Below, one piece after another: positions 25,138 through 35,471 of a stretch of 56,205 nt of DNA (the first letter of the stretch is position 1; every line of letters starts with the position of its first letter). The notes below the pieces were generated by a model that worked only from the letters and a program-made list of their open reading frames with translations, did no database searches and was not told the DNA's origin. This DNA comes from Acidimicrobiia bacterium (GTDB taxonomy: Bacteria > Actinomycetota > Acidimicrobiia > Acidimicrobiales > Aldehydirespiratoraceae): assembly GCA_024421095.1 (NCBI GenBank), contig JAHQYM010000005.1, positions 1-56,205 on the forward strand, in the 5' to 3' direction. The position numbers and the translations under genes are program-made.

Positions 25138-26109
25138 TCACAAAGAATCTTCAGCTAACTGTGCATTGTCGGCTGCCGTTTCGTAGGCATCGACGATTTC
25201 TTGCACGATTCGATGCCGCACCACATCGCGTTTCGTCAACCACACGAAACAAACCCCTTCAATACCACCAAGTATCGGCTCCAACCCAGACAAGCCACTA
25301 CGCCCCGTGGCCACATCAACTTGGGTGATGTCGCCAGTCACAACCGCTTTAGAACCATGGCCGATCCTGGTAAGGAACATCTTCATCTGTTCGCTAGTGG
25401 TGTTCTGTGCTTCATCCAAAATAATGAACGACGAGTTGAGCGTGCGCCCACGCATGAACGCCAATGGAGCCACCTCAACAGTGCGATTAGACATCAACCG
25501 CTCAACCCCATCGGTGCCAGCCATGTCACCCAAGGCATCATAAAGCGGGCGCAAGTAGGGGTCTACCTTCGCCATCAAGTCTCCTGGCAGAAAGCCGAGC
25601 CGCTCCCCCGCCTCAACCGCCGGGCGGGTCAGAATAATCCGTTCGACCAAACCGGCTTGCAACGCCGCCACAGCAGTCGCCACGGCTAACCAAGACTTGC
25701 CGGTACCCGCCGGGCCAATCCCGAACGTCACCACATTATTTTCGATAGCTTCCACATAACGCTTCTGTCCGCTTGATTTGGGGCGGATCACTCGGCCACG
25801 CTCAGCACGCAAAATTTCGTGTGTCAAAATGCTTGACGGCCGTTCATCAGCACGCACCATGTCTATAGTTGTATCGAGTGTGCGATGGTCAAGCCTCTGA
25901 CCACTTTCCGCCAACAAAACCAATTCTTCAAATGTGGTTCTCGCGGCCTCGGCATCAGGACCGGAAAGGTGGACTTCGTTGCCTCGTACAGTCACCTGGG
26001 CCGCTGGAAACGCCTCTTCAATTTTGCGCAGGTGTTGATCGTATTCACCCAATAGTGCACCCATCAAGCGATTATCGGGGATCTGTAAGGTGATTGCATG
26101 TTCAGTCAT
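25138..26109 (-). CDS. phoH: PhoH-family ATPase
   Basis: 323 residues. An N-terminal KH-like part (NRLMGALLGEYDQHLRKIEE) is followed by VIRPKSSGQKRYVEAI, Walker A in GIGPAGTGKSWLA, and Walker B FIILDEAQNTT. TGDITQVDVATGRSGL is also family-typical. It is an RNA-linked ATPase that usually precedes ybeY. First gene of the phoH-ybeY-corC-era-uppS-recO cluster. Confidence 0.94.
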   Translation of the reverse strand: MTEHAITLQIPDNRLMGALLGEYDQHLRKIEEAFPAAQVTVRGNEVHLSGPDAEAARTTFEELVLLAESGQRLDHRTLDTTIDMVRADERPSSILTHEILRAERGRVIRPKSSGQKRYVEAIENNVVTFGIGPAGTGKSWLAVATAVAALQAGLVERIILTRPAVEAGERLGFLPGDLMAKVDPYLRPLYDALGDMAGTDGVERLMSNRTVEVAPLAFMRGRTLNSSFIILDEAQNTTSEQMKMFLTRIGHGSKAVVTGDITQVDVATGRSGLSGLEPILGGIEGVCFVWLTKRDVVRHRIVQEIVDAYETAADNAQLAEDSL

Positions 26110-26145
26110 TGGTCACCAAAATACTAGCGCTATGCTCGGAAATTC

Positions 26146-26733
26146 ATGTCTGCCAAACTCGTTCGACAACCCCACCAACCCACAGAAGAACATCCACTCG
26201 ACGGTTTAACGAGTTGGCTCGCCGATTGCTTAGTAGACGAAGCCGCCGCCGCGCGTAGTCGCCAACGCTCCCTTGAACAACAAGCCGCCCAAGAAGCCTC
26301 AATCGCCGGAGTGCTACTAGATTTGGCTGAGCGTGGCCGTCTCGTCACCATCAAAACCCTAACCGGGCAAAAATGCGAAGGGCATCTAACCTCAGTCGGT
26401 GCCGATTTCGTGTTTATGCATGCTTACGAGAACCAAGAACTGCTGATCCCTAACCAATCCATCGCGGTGATCAAGAGTTCAGACACCAACTGTCGCTCAT
26501 TAGGAACCCGCACGCCCTCAACAGTCTGTTTAGCCGACACGCTTGAATGGTTAGCGGCTGACAAAGCACACGTTGAGGTGGTGGTTGGTGACGAAACAGT
26601 GCGCGGATGCCTGCAAACGTCTGGCACCGACCTGATCGCTATAAGCGTTGCCACAAGAACCGATTTGAGTCAGCGAGACCTGATCCATATCGCAACTACC
26701 GCTATCGACCACATGACCGTGTTATTGCGCTAG
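26146..26733 (+). CDS. Conserved actinobacterial hypothetical, 195 residues
   Basis: I do not know a function. Residues about 15-60 are helical (LADCLVDEAAAARSRQRSLE). From about 65, LAERGRLVTIKTLTGQKCEG and FVFMHAYENQELLIPNQSIAVI look like a small beta-barrel of the Sm/SH3 kind, partly repeated near the end (KAHVEVVVGDETVRGC). Such proteins sit next to phoH in related genomes only by my impression. It is divergent from phoH. Confidence 0.6.
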   Translation: MSAKLVRQPHQPTEEHPLDGLTSWLADCLVDEAAAARSRQRSLEQQAAQEASIAGVLLDLAERGRLVTIKTLTGQKCEGHLTSVGADFVFMHAYENQELLIPNQSIAVIKSSDTNCRSLGTRTPSTVCLADTLEWLAADKAHVEVVVGDETVRGCLQTSGTDLIAISVATRTDLSQRDLIHIATTAIDHMTVLLR

Positions 26734-26821
26734 CGACGCGGTGGTGTCACCCTAGCAAACACCAGAACACCGAATCGACGGCCGCTACTCGCTTGCTTGG
26801 CTTGGGGCGAGGTCAGAGGTG

Positions 26822-28369
26822 TTAGCGTCTGCGGGTGCGGCGTTGGCGATCTAGGAAACGGTAAACATCTAGTAGGTCTATCCCTGGGAATGGGCTGAAC
26901 TCGCGTCTTGTTGGTGGAAGAGCCGACAGCACATGGCTGCGTTCCGCCGCCGAAGGCCAGGTGTAGTCTTTCCATTGGTGTATCAGTTTGGGGTCTGGTT
27001 CAATCTCACTAGTTCTCGCGAATTCGCGCCGTAGCGTATTTGAACCACGAAAATACTGGGCGTAGTCCGCCGATGTCCCCAAAGTTATGGCCTGTGGAGC
27101 ACCGCCGGTTTCAGTCTCAATATAGGTGGAGCAGAAATACTCGCCACTGTTGGTGACCGTGTACTGGCTATGCAAAATAAAACTACCTGAAGCGTTCCAA
27201 GCTTGACGACTCCCCCACTGACGCGGTACACGTCTCCCTTCAAGCCCACCATCGGGGGCTGCCGGAAACACAATCCCATCGTTCTCATACGCCTTGTTGA
27301 TTACCCCAGCACGATCCGTGCGCAAAAAATGGCAAGGAAGATCAAGGTGCGGTGTCGCCAAATTGGTGAAGCGGTGCGCCGCCATCTCATAAGAGATATA
27401 GAAAATTTCTTTGAGATCTTCAACGGAAATATCCTTATCTGTTTTGGCTTGTTGAAGAAACTCAACAGCTGGTTCTTCCGGCGCGAGAATCGCAGCAGCA
27501 AAATAGTTGGATTCGATCCGTTGACGCAGGTATTCGGCGAAGTCACTCGTGTCTTTGTGCTCCAGCGCGAAATGTCCAAGCGTGTGCAAGACCACCGATC
27601 GAGCTTCACGGATTTTCAACCCGCCGCGATCGGGAATGAAAATAATCTTGTCGCGGGTGTCGGTAATGCTTCGGGCGGTCGAGGGCATCGCACGAACTCT
27701 TTCAATCGTGAAACCTCGCCTAGCCACAAGTTCGGTGAGGACTTTCTCGCTCACTGGTCCCGAACCTGGATAGTTTGCGTCCGCAAGCGCCTGCGTCGCG
27801 AGTGTCTCAATTTTTGAATAATGATTGGCGCGCGCACGCATTTCGGCACGCAAAGCAATATTGGCTGCCCGGGCCACATCAGCGAAGCGGGGGGTGCCGT
27901 CAACGGCATCGGTTGAAGCGCTGGAGTGAGCAACGCGTGCAGCGCCCGGCTTAGCGGTGCGACTTTGTTTCTCGGTTTGTCGGCTTTGTTCCTCGCGTTG
28001 CTTCAAGGCATTCCAAAGTGCCACTAGATGCTCTAGCACTTCATTAGCAACTTTCGCTGATGGTTTCAAGTGAGCAAGCCCGAGTGCTTGATAATCAGGG
28101 TCGTCTTGAGCGCGTGCTAAAGTGATTTCTAGGTGAGCGCGCCGATCAGGGGGTTCGGGCATCAACAGTTCTGCTGGAGTGGTGCCCAATACCTCGGCAA
28201 GTTCGTTCAGGAGCGTAAGTTTTGGTTCAACTTTGCCGGTTTCAAGTTGGGATAAATACGGTGCTGGCCGTTGCACCGCTTCGCTTACGTCTGCGAGCGT
28301 CTTTTTGGCGCGATGCCTTGCGTGGCGCAACCGACTACCCAACAGCAATAGATCAATTTCGTCTGCCAT
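26822..28369 (-). CDS. ramB: RamB-like XRE/IrrE transcription regulator
   Basis: 515 residues. Helix-turn-helix at about 9-65 ([33 protein letters not shown]), an IrrE/ImmA-like middle with [15 protein letters not shown] (the metal-site HExxH is changed to HTLGH), and a C-terminal short-chain fatty-acyl regulator domain. This is the layout of RamB, the regulator of acetate and glyoxylate genes in corynebacteria and mycobacteria. It is divergent from aceA across an 83-bp AT-rich spacer, so control of aceA is likely. I found no perfect RamB box there. Confidence 0.85.
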   Translation of the reverse strand: MADEIDLLLLGSRLRHARHRAKKTLADVSEAVQRPAPYLSQLETGKVEPKLTLLNELAEVLGTTPAELLMPEPPDRRAHLEITLARAQDDPDYQALGLAHLKPSAKVANEVLEHLVALWNALKQREEQSRQTEKQSRTAKPGAARVAHSSASTDAVDGTPRFADVARAANIALRAEMRARANHYSKIETLATQALADANYPGSGPVSEKVLTELVARRGFTIERVRAMPSTARSITDTRDKIIFIPDRGGLKIREARSVVLHTLGHFALEHKDTSDFAEYLRQRIESNYFAAAILAPEEPAVEFLQQAKTDKDISVEDLKEIFYISYEMAAHRFTNLATPHLDLPCHFLRTDRAGVINKAYENDGIVFPAAPDGGLEGRRVPRQWGSRQAWNASGSFILHSQYTVTNSGEYFCSTYIETETGGAPQAITLGTSADYAQYFRGSNTLRREFARTSEIEPDPKLIHQWKDYTWPSAAERSHVLSALPPTRREFSPFPGIDLLDVYRFLDRQRRTRRR

Positions 28370-28452
28370 ACCGCAAGAATGGCAGTTTTTTCGATACTCG
28401 CAACCTTTTACAAGATTATTTTCGACAAATCTTTCAGAAAGTTACGATTTGG

Positions 28453-29784
28453 ATGCAATATAACCCAATGCATCACCAAGACACAAACACAAACCCTGTC
28501 AACCCCAGCTTCGAGGAGCAAGTCGCGAGCATTTCAGAAGACTGGGAACACAACAAGCGTTGGCGTGGTTTGCGCCGTGATTACAGCGCCGCAGATGTTG
28601 TGCGATTACGTGGATCGGTCACCTTGGAGTTGACTTTAGCCCGACAAGGTTCAGCAAAGCTATGGCAACAGTTGCACACAATGGACTATGTGCATGCGCT
28701 CGGAGCCATGACCGGCGGCCAAGCCATTCAATATGCCAAGGCTGCTTTACCGGCGATATACCTTTCGGGCTGGCAGGTCGCTGGCGATGCGAACCTCGCC
28801 GGCCAGGTTTACCCTGATCAATCGCTTTACCCGTCGAATTCGGTACCATCGGTCGTTGCTCGTATCAACAACGCCTTACGCCGAGCTGACCAAATTGAAT
28901 GGGCTGAAACTTCGGGTGCCCCAAAAGTAGATTACCTTTTGCCAATCGTGGCCGATGCGGAAGCTGGATTCGGTGGACCACTCAACGCCTTTGAGTTAAT
29001 GAAGGCCATGATCGAATCGGGTGCCGCAGGAGTTCATTGGGAAGATCAACTGAGTTCGGCCAAGAAATGCGGGCATATGGGAGGCAAAGTACTGATCCCC
29101 ACTCAACAACACATCGCCACACTCACCGCGGCGCGGCTCGCGGCCGATGTCTGCGCGGTCGACACCATCATCGTGGCGCGCACTGATGCTCTCGGTGCCA
29201 ACCTGATCACCAGCGATGTTGACGAAAGAGACCGTGAGTTCCTAAACGGTGAGCGTTCCGCAGAGGGTTTCTTCTACACCAAGCCGGGTTTAGCAACTCC
29301 CATCAAACGCAGTTTGGCGTACGCACCCTACTGCGACTTGATCTGGTGTGAGACATCCACGCCCGACCTCGATGAAGCTCGCCAATTTGCCGAAGCAATC
29401 CATGCCGAGTTCCCCGACAAGTTGTTGGCTTATAACTGCTCACCCTCCTTCAACTGGTCTGCCGCTTTAGATGAAGGAACCATCGCAAAATTCCAAAAAG
29501 AATTAGGCGCGATGGGCTACGCCTTCCAGTTCATCACCTTGGCGGGATGGCATGCTCTCAACGCTTCCGCCTTTGATTTAGCGCGAGGGTACCAAGCCTC
29601 AGACATGGCTGCCTATGTGCAACTACAACAACGCGAGTTCGCTATGGAATCAGCCGGTTACACAGCTACCCGCCACCAACGCGAAGTCGGAGCTGGTTAC
29701 TTCGACGATGTTGCCAGCGTGATTTCTGCGGGTACCGCTTCAACTTTGGCACTCAAGGGCAGCACCGAAGAGCAACAATTCTGA
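28453..29784 (+). CDS. aceA: Isocitrate lyase
   Basis: About 443 residues from ATG 28453; ATG 28468 is also possible. The catalytic loop reads [16 protein letters not shown] with the essential Cys in KKCGH. Other marks are [29 protein letters not shown] and [11 protein letters not shown]. It splits isocitrate to glyoxylate and succinate, the entry to the glyoxylate bypass, used for growth on acetate or fatty acids. The ramB-like gene on the other strand points to acetate-responsive control. No malate synthase is in the window. Confidence 0.95.
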   Translation: MQYNPMHHQDTNTNPVNPSFEEQVASISEDWEHNKRWRGLRRDYSAADVVRLRGSVTLELTLARQGSAKLWQQLHTMDYVHALGAMTGGQAIQYAKAALPAIYLSGWQVAGDANLAGQVYPDQSLYPSNSVPSVVARINNALRRADQIEWAETSGAPKVDYLLPIVADAEAGFGGPLNAFELMKAMIESGAAGVHWEDQLSSAKKCGHMGGKVLIPTQQHIATLTAARLAADVCAVDTIIVARTDALGANLITSDVDERDREFLNGERSAEGFFYTKPGLATPIKRSLAYAPYCDLIWCETSTPDLDEARQFAEAIHAEFPDKLLAYNCSPSFNWSAALDEGTIAKFQKELGAMGYAFQFITLAGWHALNASAFDLARGYQASDMAAYVQLQQREFAMESAGYTATRHQREVGAGYFDDVASVISAGTASTLALKGSTEEQQF

Positions 29785-29811
29785 TCTGCCACTACTTTCG
29801 CCACCACAATC

Positions 29812-31056
29812 TCAACGCACTGGTGTCCAGATCGGTCGCTGGCGTTTGGAGCGCGTAAAAACGATTTGCCAGAGTTGGATAACCCGTGCTCTGAACCCAG
29901 CGGCCGAACTCAAAAGGTAATAGTCCCACATTCGCCTGAAGCGTTCATCGTAATGCGGTATTTCATGCCAATGAGCAGCAATCTTGGCCTGCCAAGCGAG
30001 CAAAGTCCGCGTGTAATACGGGCCGAAGTTATGGACATCCTCAATACTCCAATGGGTTTGGGCGGCTTTAGCTATTTGTGCAAGCGACGGCAAAACGCCG
30101 CCCGGGAAGATATGGCGGTCAAACCAAGGGTCTCCACTCGTCTGCCAATCGTTTGAACCGATCGTGTGGTGCAACATCATGCCTTCATCGTTGAGTAGTT
30201 CGCGGCACTTGTCGAAAAAACCAGGCAGGTTCTTCGGGCCAACGTGTTCCATCATTCCGATCGAAGTTATGCGGTCATATTTGCCACGCAGGTCTCGATA
30301 ATCAGCATGCAAAATATGCACCTTGAGGCCATCGCAACGTTGCCGTGCAACTTCCACTTGTTCTTCCGCCGGGGAAACTCCAGTGACCTCTACGTCGTAA
30401 CGCTGCGCGGCAAACTGTGCAAAACCGCCCCAACCGCAGCCGATATCAAGCAGTTTCATGCCCGCTTGCAAGCCCAACTTACGACATATCAGATCGAGTT
30501 TGGCTTCTTGGGCTCGCTCTAACGAAACCGTGTCTGGCTCTGTCGCGTCTGGCGCTCTCGTGTCTGGCTCCGTTGTGTCGGCCTCAAGTGGAATATCTTT
30601 CCAATACGCGCAGGAATAAATCATGCGCGAATCAAGCATCCGCTGATAAAGGTCGTTGCCTCTGTTGTAATGCGCGCGGGCATTGCGGCGAGCTCTCCAC
30701 CTCGACTGGCGGTTGAGCAGCAAAGATTTCATGCCCAGCACAAACAACTGCGGGCTAGGCGAAACCAATGAGCGCAAGTCTGCTGTTTGCACCACAGTGA
30801 GGAACTGGTCAAGTTGGTTGGCATCCCAGTCGCCGTCCATGTAAGACTCGCCGAGGCCAAGTTCACGATGTTTGAGCACGCGAGCCCAGAAGCGGTCATC
30901 ATGAACGCAGATATCCTGCGGCGCATTGCCTCCTAGAGTGATTCCTGCGGCATCAAGAAGTTCTAGTCCGGTGCTCTTCGCGTCTGGCACTAATCCCCCG
31001 TGTCGATGGGTGTCAAAGAATGAGACGATGCTACCATCTCCGAACGATTGACTCAA
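29812..31056 (-). CDS. cfa: Cyclopropane-fatty-acyl-phospholipid synthase family methyltransferase
   Basis: About 414 residues if begun at TTG 31056. An earlier start at 31263 would run into the divergent amidase gene and has odd composition. Motifs: RELGLGESYMDGDWD, AHYNRGNDLYQRMLDSRMIYSCAYW, the AdoMet loop LLDIGCGWGGFAQFAAQRY, TSIGMMEHVGPKN. It adds a methylene bridge to unsaturated phospholipid chains. Residues in the middle contain a short Thr/Asp/Pro/Glu-rich insert (TTEPDTRAPDATEPDT) not seen in most relatives. Confidence 0.88.
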   Translation of the reverse strand: MSQSFGDGSIVSFFDTHRHGGLVPDAKSTGLELLDAAGITLGGNAPQDICVHDDRFWARVLKHRELGLGESYMDGDWDANQLDQFLTVVQTADLRSLVSPSPQLFVLGMKSLLLNRQSRWRARRNARAHYNRGNDLYQRMLDSRMIYSCAYWKDIPLEADTTEPDTRAPDATEPDTVSLERAQEAKLDLICRKLGLQAGMKLLDIGCGWGGFAQFAAQRYDVEVTGVSPAEEQVEVARQRCDGLKVHILHADYRDLRGKYDRITSIGMMEHVGPKNLPGFFDKCRELLNDEGMMLHHTIGSNDWQTSGDPWFDRHIFPGGVLPSLAQIAKAAQTHWSIEDVHNFGPYYTRTLLAWQAKIAAHWHEIPHYDERFRRMWDYYLLSSAAGFRARVIQLWQIVFTRSKRQRPIWTPVR

Positions 31057-31210
31057 GCCGATAGTTGAACAGTCACAGATTTTAGGTCGGAGCACGATTG
31101 GCGCGACCGTCACAGAATTATGCAGTGGATCACAATGTGGCGATTCGGCGATTATAATATTGGCCAATCTGTTACCCGAGCAGAAAACATCAGTTAGGAG
31201 GGAACAACTT

Positions 31211-32053
31211 ATGAACCAATCGGTACGCGCTGGTGTTGCGCAAGTCGCTTGGACTGGCGACAAAGAATCAATGATAGAACTCCACGAAAAATATCTGGCT
31301 GAAGCCGCCGCAGTTGGAACGCAAATTATCTGTTTCCAAGAACTTTTCTATGGGCCATACTTTTGCCAAGTGCAAGACACAGAGTTCTATGCGTATGCCG
31401 AAACGATTCCCGACGGCCCCACCACCAAGCGCTTCCAAGAACTAGCCGCTCGTCACGGAATGGTGATCGTGCTACCTATGTATGAAGAAGAACAACCTGG
31501 CATCCTCTACAACACCGCCGCGGTGATTGATGCCGATGGTTCCTATCTCGGCAAATACCGCAAGACTCATATCCCTCAAGTAAAGGGCTTTTGGGAAAAG
31601 TTTTACTTCCGTCCCGGCAACATGGGTTACCCCGTTTTCGATACAGCCGTCGGGAAGGTCGGTGTCTATATTTGTTATGACCGGCACTTCCCCGAAGGTT
31701 GGCGGGCTCTTGGTTTGGGCGGCGCAGAGATTGTTTTCAATCCTTCAGCCACCAGTCGCGGGCTTTCGGCTTACCTCTGGCAACTTGAGCAAACGGCTGC
31801 AGCAGCCGCCAACATGTATTTCGTGGGCGCTATCAACCGGGTCGGTGTCGAGCCTCTGGGCGACAACGACTTCTACGGGACCTCTTATTTTGCCTCACCG
31901 AGAGGTCAGATCGTGGATGGTGCCGCTTCAGACCAAAACGAGGAGTTAGTGCTGCGAGACCTAGATCTTTCGCATATTTCTGAAGTTCGCGACCAATGGG
32001 CTTTTTATCGCGACCGCCGCCCAGACATGTATGGGGGGTTAACAGCACCATAA
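31211..32053 (+). CDS. Beta-ureidopropionase / N-carbamoyl amidase (nitrilase family)
   Basis: 280 residues from ATG 31211, behind a strong AGGAGGG site. The catalytic triad is visible: Glu in CFQELFYGPYF, Lys in YRKTHIPQVKGFWEKFYF, Cys in VGVYICYDRHFPEGWR. Its place just before dihydropyrimidinase argues that it hydrolyses N-carbamoyl-beta-alanine to beta-alanine, CO2 and ammonia, the last step of reductive pyrimidine breakdown. N-carbamoylputrescine amidase is the close alternative. Confidence 0.88.
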   Translation: MNQSVRAGVAQVAWTGDKESMIELHEKYLAEAAAVGTQIICFQELFYGPYFCQVQDTEFYAYAETIPDGPTTKRFQELAARHGMVIVLPMYEEEQPGILYNTAAVIDADGSYLGKYRKTHIPQVKGFWEKFYFRPGNMGYPVFDTAVGKVGVYICYDRHFPEGWRALGLGGAEIVFNPSATSRGLSAYLWQLEQTAAAAANMYFVGAINRVGVEPLGDNDFYGTSYFASPRGQIVDGAASDQNEELVLRDLDLSHISEVRDQWAFYRDRRPDMYGGLTAP

Positions 32054-32120
32054 GGCGTTTGCGATTGATGCGAAACTCAACTGCGGTAACATAATCGACA
32101 ACTAAGAGAGAGGGTTTATC

Positions 32121-33530
32121 GTGACAACACTCATCAAGGGAGGGACGTTAGTCTCGTCTTCTGGAGTTGCACCCGCCGAAGTTCTGATCGACGGGGAACA
32201 GGTCGCCGCGGTGCTGCAACCAGGCAGCGACATCGCCCGTGCCGCGGAAACAAACGCACATGTCATTGATGCCACAAACAAACTTGTAGTACCCGGTGGG
32301 GTGGATGTCCACACCCACATGGAACTACCTTTCGGAGGCACCAAAGCGTCAGACGATTTTGAATCCGGTACCCGTGCGGCGGCTTGGGGTGGCACCACCA
32401 CGATCGTTGATTTTGCGGTTCAACGCTTTGGAGAAAGCGTGCGAGAAAGCCTTGATACGTGGATGGCCAAGGCCGCCAACAAGTGCGCGGTTGATTACGG
32501 TTTTCACATGATCATCGGCGATGTCACCAACGACTCGCTCAAAGAGATGGATTCGCTGGTCAACGAAGGCATCACCAGTTTCAAACTATTCATGGCCTAC
32601 CCAGGGGTTTTCTACTCCGATGACGGCCAGATCCTGCGTGCGATGCAACAAGCATCCGGCAACGGCGGTTTAATCATGATGCATGCCGAAAACGGACTAG
32701 CCATTGATGTGCTCGCCGAACAAGCATTTGAACGCGGCGACACAAGCCCGGTCAACCACGGTTACGTACGCCGCAAAGAGTTGGAATCTGAAGCCACACA
32801 CCGCGCCATCCAGTTAGCCAAAGTGGGGGCCGCACCACTTTATATTGTACATCTGTCCGCTCGTGAAGCACTTGAACAAGTGGCTATCGCGCGGGATAGA
32901 GACATGAACGTTTTCGCCGAGACCTGCCCACAGTATCTCTACTTCAGCCTTGAGGAACACCTAGACAAACCCGGCTTTGAAGGTGCCGCCTACGTTTGTT
33001 CCACACCGTTGCGTTCTCACCATGAACACCATCAAGAAGAACTGTGGAGAGGGTTGCGCAGCAACGACCTAGCCGTGGTATCCACAGACCATTGCCCCTT
33101 CTGCATGAAAGAACAAAAAGAACTTGGGGTGAACGACTTCCGTGCCATCCCCAACGGGATTGGCGGCGTTGAACATCGCATGGACATGATTTTTCAAGGC
33201 GTGCGCAGCGGCGAGATTGGCTTAGCGCGTTGGGTGGAGTTATGTGCTACCACACCAGCACGCATGATGGGCCTTTACCCACGCAAAGGAATTATCGCTG
33301 CTGGTTCCGATGCCGACATCGTGATCTATGACCCCAACAAGACCTGGACAATTAGTGTCGACAACCACCATATGAACATGGATCACTCCGCCTATGAAGG
33401 TGTTGAAGTAACCGGCCATGCAGACACTGTGCTGTCCCGCGGCAAGGTAATCGTCAACAACGAACAGTATCTAGGTACAGCCGGTGATGGTCGATACCTG
33501 CCGCGCAACCTCTGCCAATACCTTCAGTAA
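32121..33530 (+). CDS. hydA: Dihydropyrimidinase
   Basis: 469 residues from GTG 32121. Metal-site HxH in PGGVDVHTHMELPF, the carbamylated lysine in GITSFKLFMAYPGVF, later metal ligands in MMHAENG and IVHLSAREAL, and the substrate loop CPQYLYFS and DHCPF. It opens the ring of dihydrouracil or dihydrothymine (or hydantoins) to the N-carbamoyl amino acid that the preceding gene product can cleave. The length and YLYFSLEEH favour dihydropyrimidinase over dihydroorotase. Confidence 0.92.
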   Translation: MTTLIKGGTLVSSSGVAPAEVLIDGEQVAAVLQPGSDIARAAETNAHVIDATNKLVVPGGVDVHTHMELPFGGTKASDDFESGTRAAAWGGTTTIVDFAVQRFGESVRESLDTWMAKAANKCAVDYGFHMIIGDVTNDSLKEMDSLVNEGITSFKLFMAYPGVFYSDDGQILRAMQQASGNGGLIMMHAENGLAIDVLAEQAFERGDTSPVNHGYVRRKELESEATHRAIQLAKVGAAPLYIVHLSAREALEQVAIARDRDMNVFAETCPQYLYFSLEEHLDKPGFEGAAYVCSTPLRSHHEHHQEELWRGLRSNDLAVVSTDHCPFCMKEQKELGVNDFRAIPNGIGGVEHRMDMIFQGVRSGEIGLARWVELCATTPARMMGLYPRKGIIAAGSDADIVIYDPNKTWTISVDNHHMNMDHSAYEGVEVTGHADTVLSRGKVIVNNEQYLGTAGDGRYLPRNLCQYLQ

Positions 33531-33563
33531 CGGAACCTCAACGATAACCTATCAGGAGAGATT

Positions 33564-34565
33564 ATGGATTTCGGTGTTGTACTGCAAACAGACCCGCCCG
33601 CTTGGCGGGTGGTCGATTTAGCGAGGAAAGCCGAAACTTTAGGCTTCAGCCATGGTTGGACATTTGACAGCCATGTTTTATGGCAGGAACCATTTGTGAT
33701 CTATAGCCAGATGTTGTCGGCCACCAACAAGATGATCGTGGGGCCGATGGTAACCAACCCCGGAACCCGAGACTGGACAGTCACCGCTTCGCTTTTTGCC
33801 ACGCTCAACGACATGTTCGGCAACCGCACAATCTGTGGAATCGGCCGTGGTGATTCGGCGCTCCGGGTAATCGGCAAGAAACCAATCACGCTTGCCACCC
33901 TCAAGAATTCAATGGCCGTGATCAAAAACCTCGCAGAGGGACGCGAGGTTGAATATAACGGCACAACTCAACAGTTTCCGTGGTCACACGGCAGCAAACT
34001 AGGAATCTGGATGGCAGCGTATGGGCCCAAGGCGCTGAAACTATGTGGCAGCGTGGCGGACGGGTTCATTTTGCAACTCGCCGACCCGCAGATCGCTGCT
34101 TGGACGATCGCTGCGGTGCGCCAAGCCGCCGAAGACGCGGGCCGCAACCCAGACGATCTCTACATCTGCGTAGCCGCGCCCGCTTACGTGGGTACCGACA
34201 TCGAACATCAACGAAACCAATGCCGCTGGTTTGGGGGTATGGTCGGAAACCATGTGGCTGATCTAGTGGCACGTTACGGCGCTGGCAGTCGCGCCGTTCC
34301 AATAGCATTAACTGATTACATCAAAGGCCGCCAAGGGTACGACTACGCCGAGCATGGACGCTCCGGAGCTACGCACACAGAATTCGTGCCCGATGTGATT
34401 ATAGACCGATTCTGCATTCTCGGAGATGAACAAAACCACATCCAGCGATTGCGCGAACTGCGCGACTTAGGTGTCAACCAATTCGCCATCTACCTAATGC
34501 ATGACCAACGCGATGAAACCCTCAATGCCTACGGACAACGAATAATCGGTGCGGTGAATGGCTGA
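33564..34565 (+). CDS. Luciferase-like F420-type oxidoreductase
   Basis: 333 residues of the luciferase-like TIM-barrel family: MDFGVVLQTDPPAWRVVDLA, GFSHGWTFDSHVLWQEPF, GPMVTNPGTRDWTVTASLFA, ICGIGRGDSALR. This matches the subgroup encoded with dihydropyrimidinases, usually called F420-dependent by similarity. It may supply or use the dihydropyrimidine step, as no dihydropyrimidine dehydrogenase is present, but that is inference. A good GGAGAG ribosome site precedes ATG, and the next gene follows by 9 bp. Confidence 0.8.
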   Translation: MDFGVVLQTDPPAWRVVDLARKAETLGFSHGWTFDSHVLWQEPFVIYSQMLSATNKMIVGPMVTNPGTRDWTVTASLFATLNDMFGNRTICGIGRGDSALRVIGKKPITLATLKNSMAVIKNLAEGREVEYNGTTQQFPWSHGSKLGIWMAAYGPKALKLCGSVADGFILQLADPQIAAWTIAAVRQAAEDAGRNPDDLYICVAAPAYVGTDIEHQRNQCRWFGGMVGNHVADLVARYGAGSRAVPIALTDYIKGRQGYDYAEHGRSGATHTEFVPDVIIDRFCILGDEQNHIQRLRELRDLGVNQFAIYLMHDQRDETLNAYGQRIIGAVNG

Positions 34566-34574
34566 TTCCGCAAA

Positions 34575-35471
34575 ATGAAAGCTTCACGCTTGCACGGGCC
34601 GGTGCGCCGGTTGGCCGTTTTTTGTCTTTTTGTGATTTTGCTGATGTTGGGTTACACCGCATACAAGGCCTTCGGGCAAGCCATTGACGACGCTCAAACT
34701 GATTGGCCTGCAATCGGTTCGGTTCTGCCTCGCACCGATGATCTAACCATGCCCTCGGTCTTAGATATTGTTCGCGGGGTATTTGATGAACCTCGGAGAT
34801 CTAATGAAGCGTTCGGATCGATTGTGTTTGATAAAGCCGTTTTTACCTTGCGCGAAGCGAGCGTTGGATTTGCGGTCGGCGTGATTGTTGGTTTGGGGAT
34901 TGCCATCATCTTGTCGCAATCGCAGTTGCTTGAACGGGCACTGGTTCCACATGTGATCGCTAGTCAAACAATTCCGCTCATCGCGATTGCGCCAATAGTG
35001 GTAATCTGGGGTCGAAAAAACGTCGACTTCTTGCCTTGGGAGTGGCAGGATTGGATGTCGGTATCGCTCATCGCTACCTATCTGACATTTTTTCCGGTAG
35101 CTATCAACGGGCTTAGGGGATTGCATTCACCGTCTGCTGAAGCTGTCGAGTTAATGGATTCTTATGCAGCTTCGCGGCGGCACACGCTTTGGCGTTTACG
35201 GTTACCGGCTTCGCTGCCGTATTTGTTCTCAGCATTCAAGATTGCTGCTACCGCTAGTGTGGTAGGCGCGATCGTCGGCGAAATTTCCGCAGGAGTAGAC
35301 GGGGGGTTAGGCCGCCAGATTCTGCTTGAGGCGAGTCGATACACGACTGGTCCGGAACGCTTATATGTGGCCGTGTTGTTTGCCGCAGGCTTAGGAATAT
35401 TTGCGTTCCTGACGATTTTAACTTTCGAATATGGTTTGGTGCGCCGCAAAGGAACGGAGCTTGTTCTGTGA
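34575..35471 (+). CDS. ABC transporter permease (first, pyrimidine-linked)
   Basis: 298 residues with about six membrane helices. The loop PSAEAVELMDSYAASRRHTLW followed by LRLPASLPYLFSAFKIAA is the EAA contact of SsuC/TauC-type permeases. It ends four bases into the ATPase gene (GTGA at 35468-35471). With the second permease gene it should form a heterodimer importing a pyrimidine or its precursor. Confidence 0.87.
   Translation: MKASRLHGPVRRLAVFCLFVILLMLGYTAYKAFGQAIDDAQTDWPAIGSVLPRTDDLTMPSVLDIVRGVFDEPRRSNEAFGSIVFDKAVFTLREASVGFAVGVIVGLGIAIILSQSQLLERALVPHVIASQTIPLIAIAPIVVIWGRKNVDFLPWEWQDWMSVSLIATYLTFFPVAINGLRGLHSPSAEAVELMDSYAASRRHTLWRLRLPASLPYLFSAFKIAATASVVGAIVGEISAGVDGGLGRQILLEASRYTTGPERLYVAVLFAAGLGIFAFLTILTFEYGLVRRKGTELVL

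Noticed and set aside
28370-28452. RamB operator between ramB and aceA
   Set aside because: AT-rich spacer with fragments resembling the box, but no full match to the known consensus that I could see.
31057-31263. N-terminal extension of the cyclopropane synthase
   Set aside because: Overlaps the divergent amidase start and its ribosome site, and has Cys/Thr-rich composition unlike the family.
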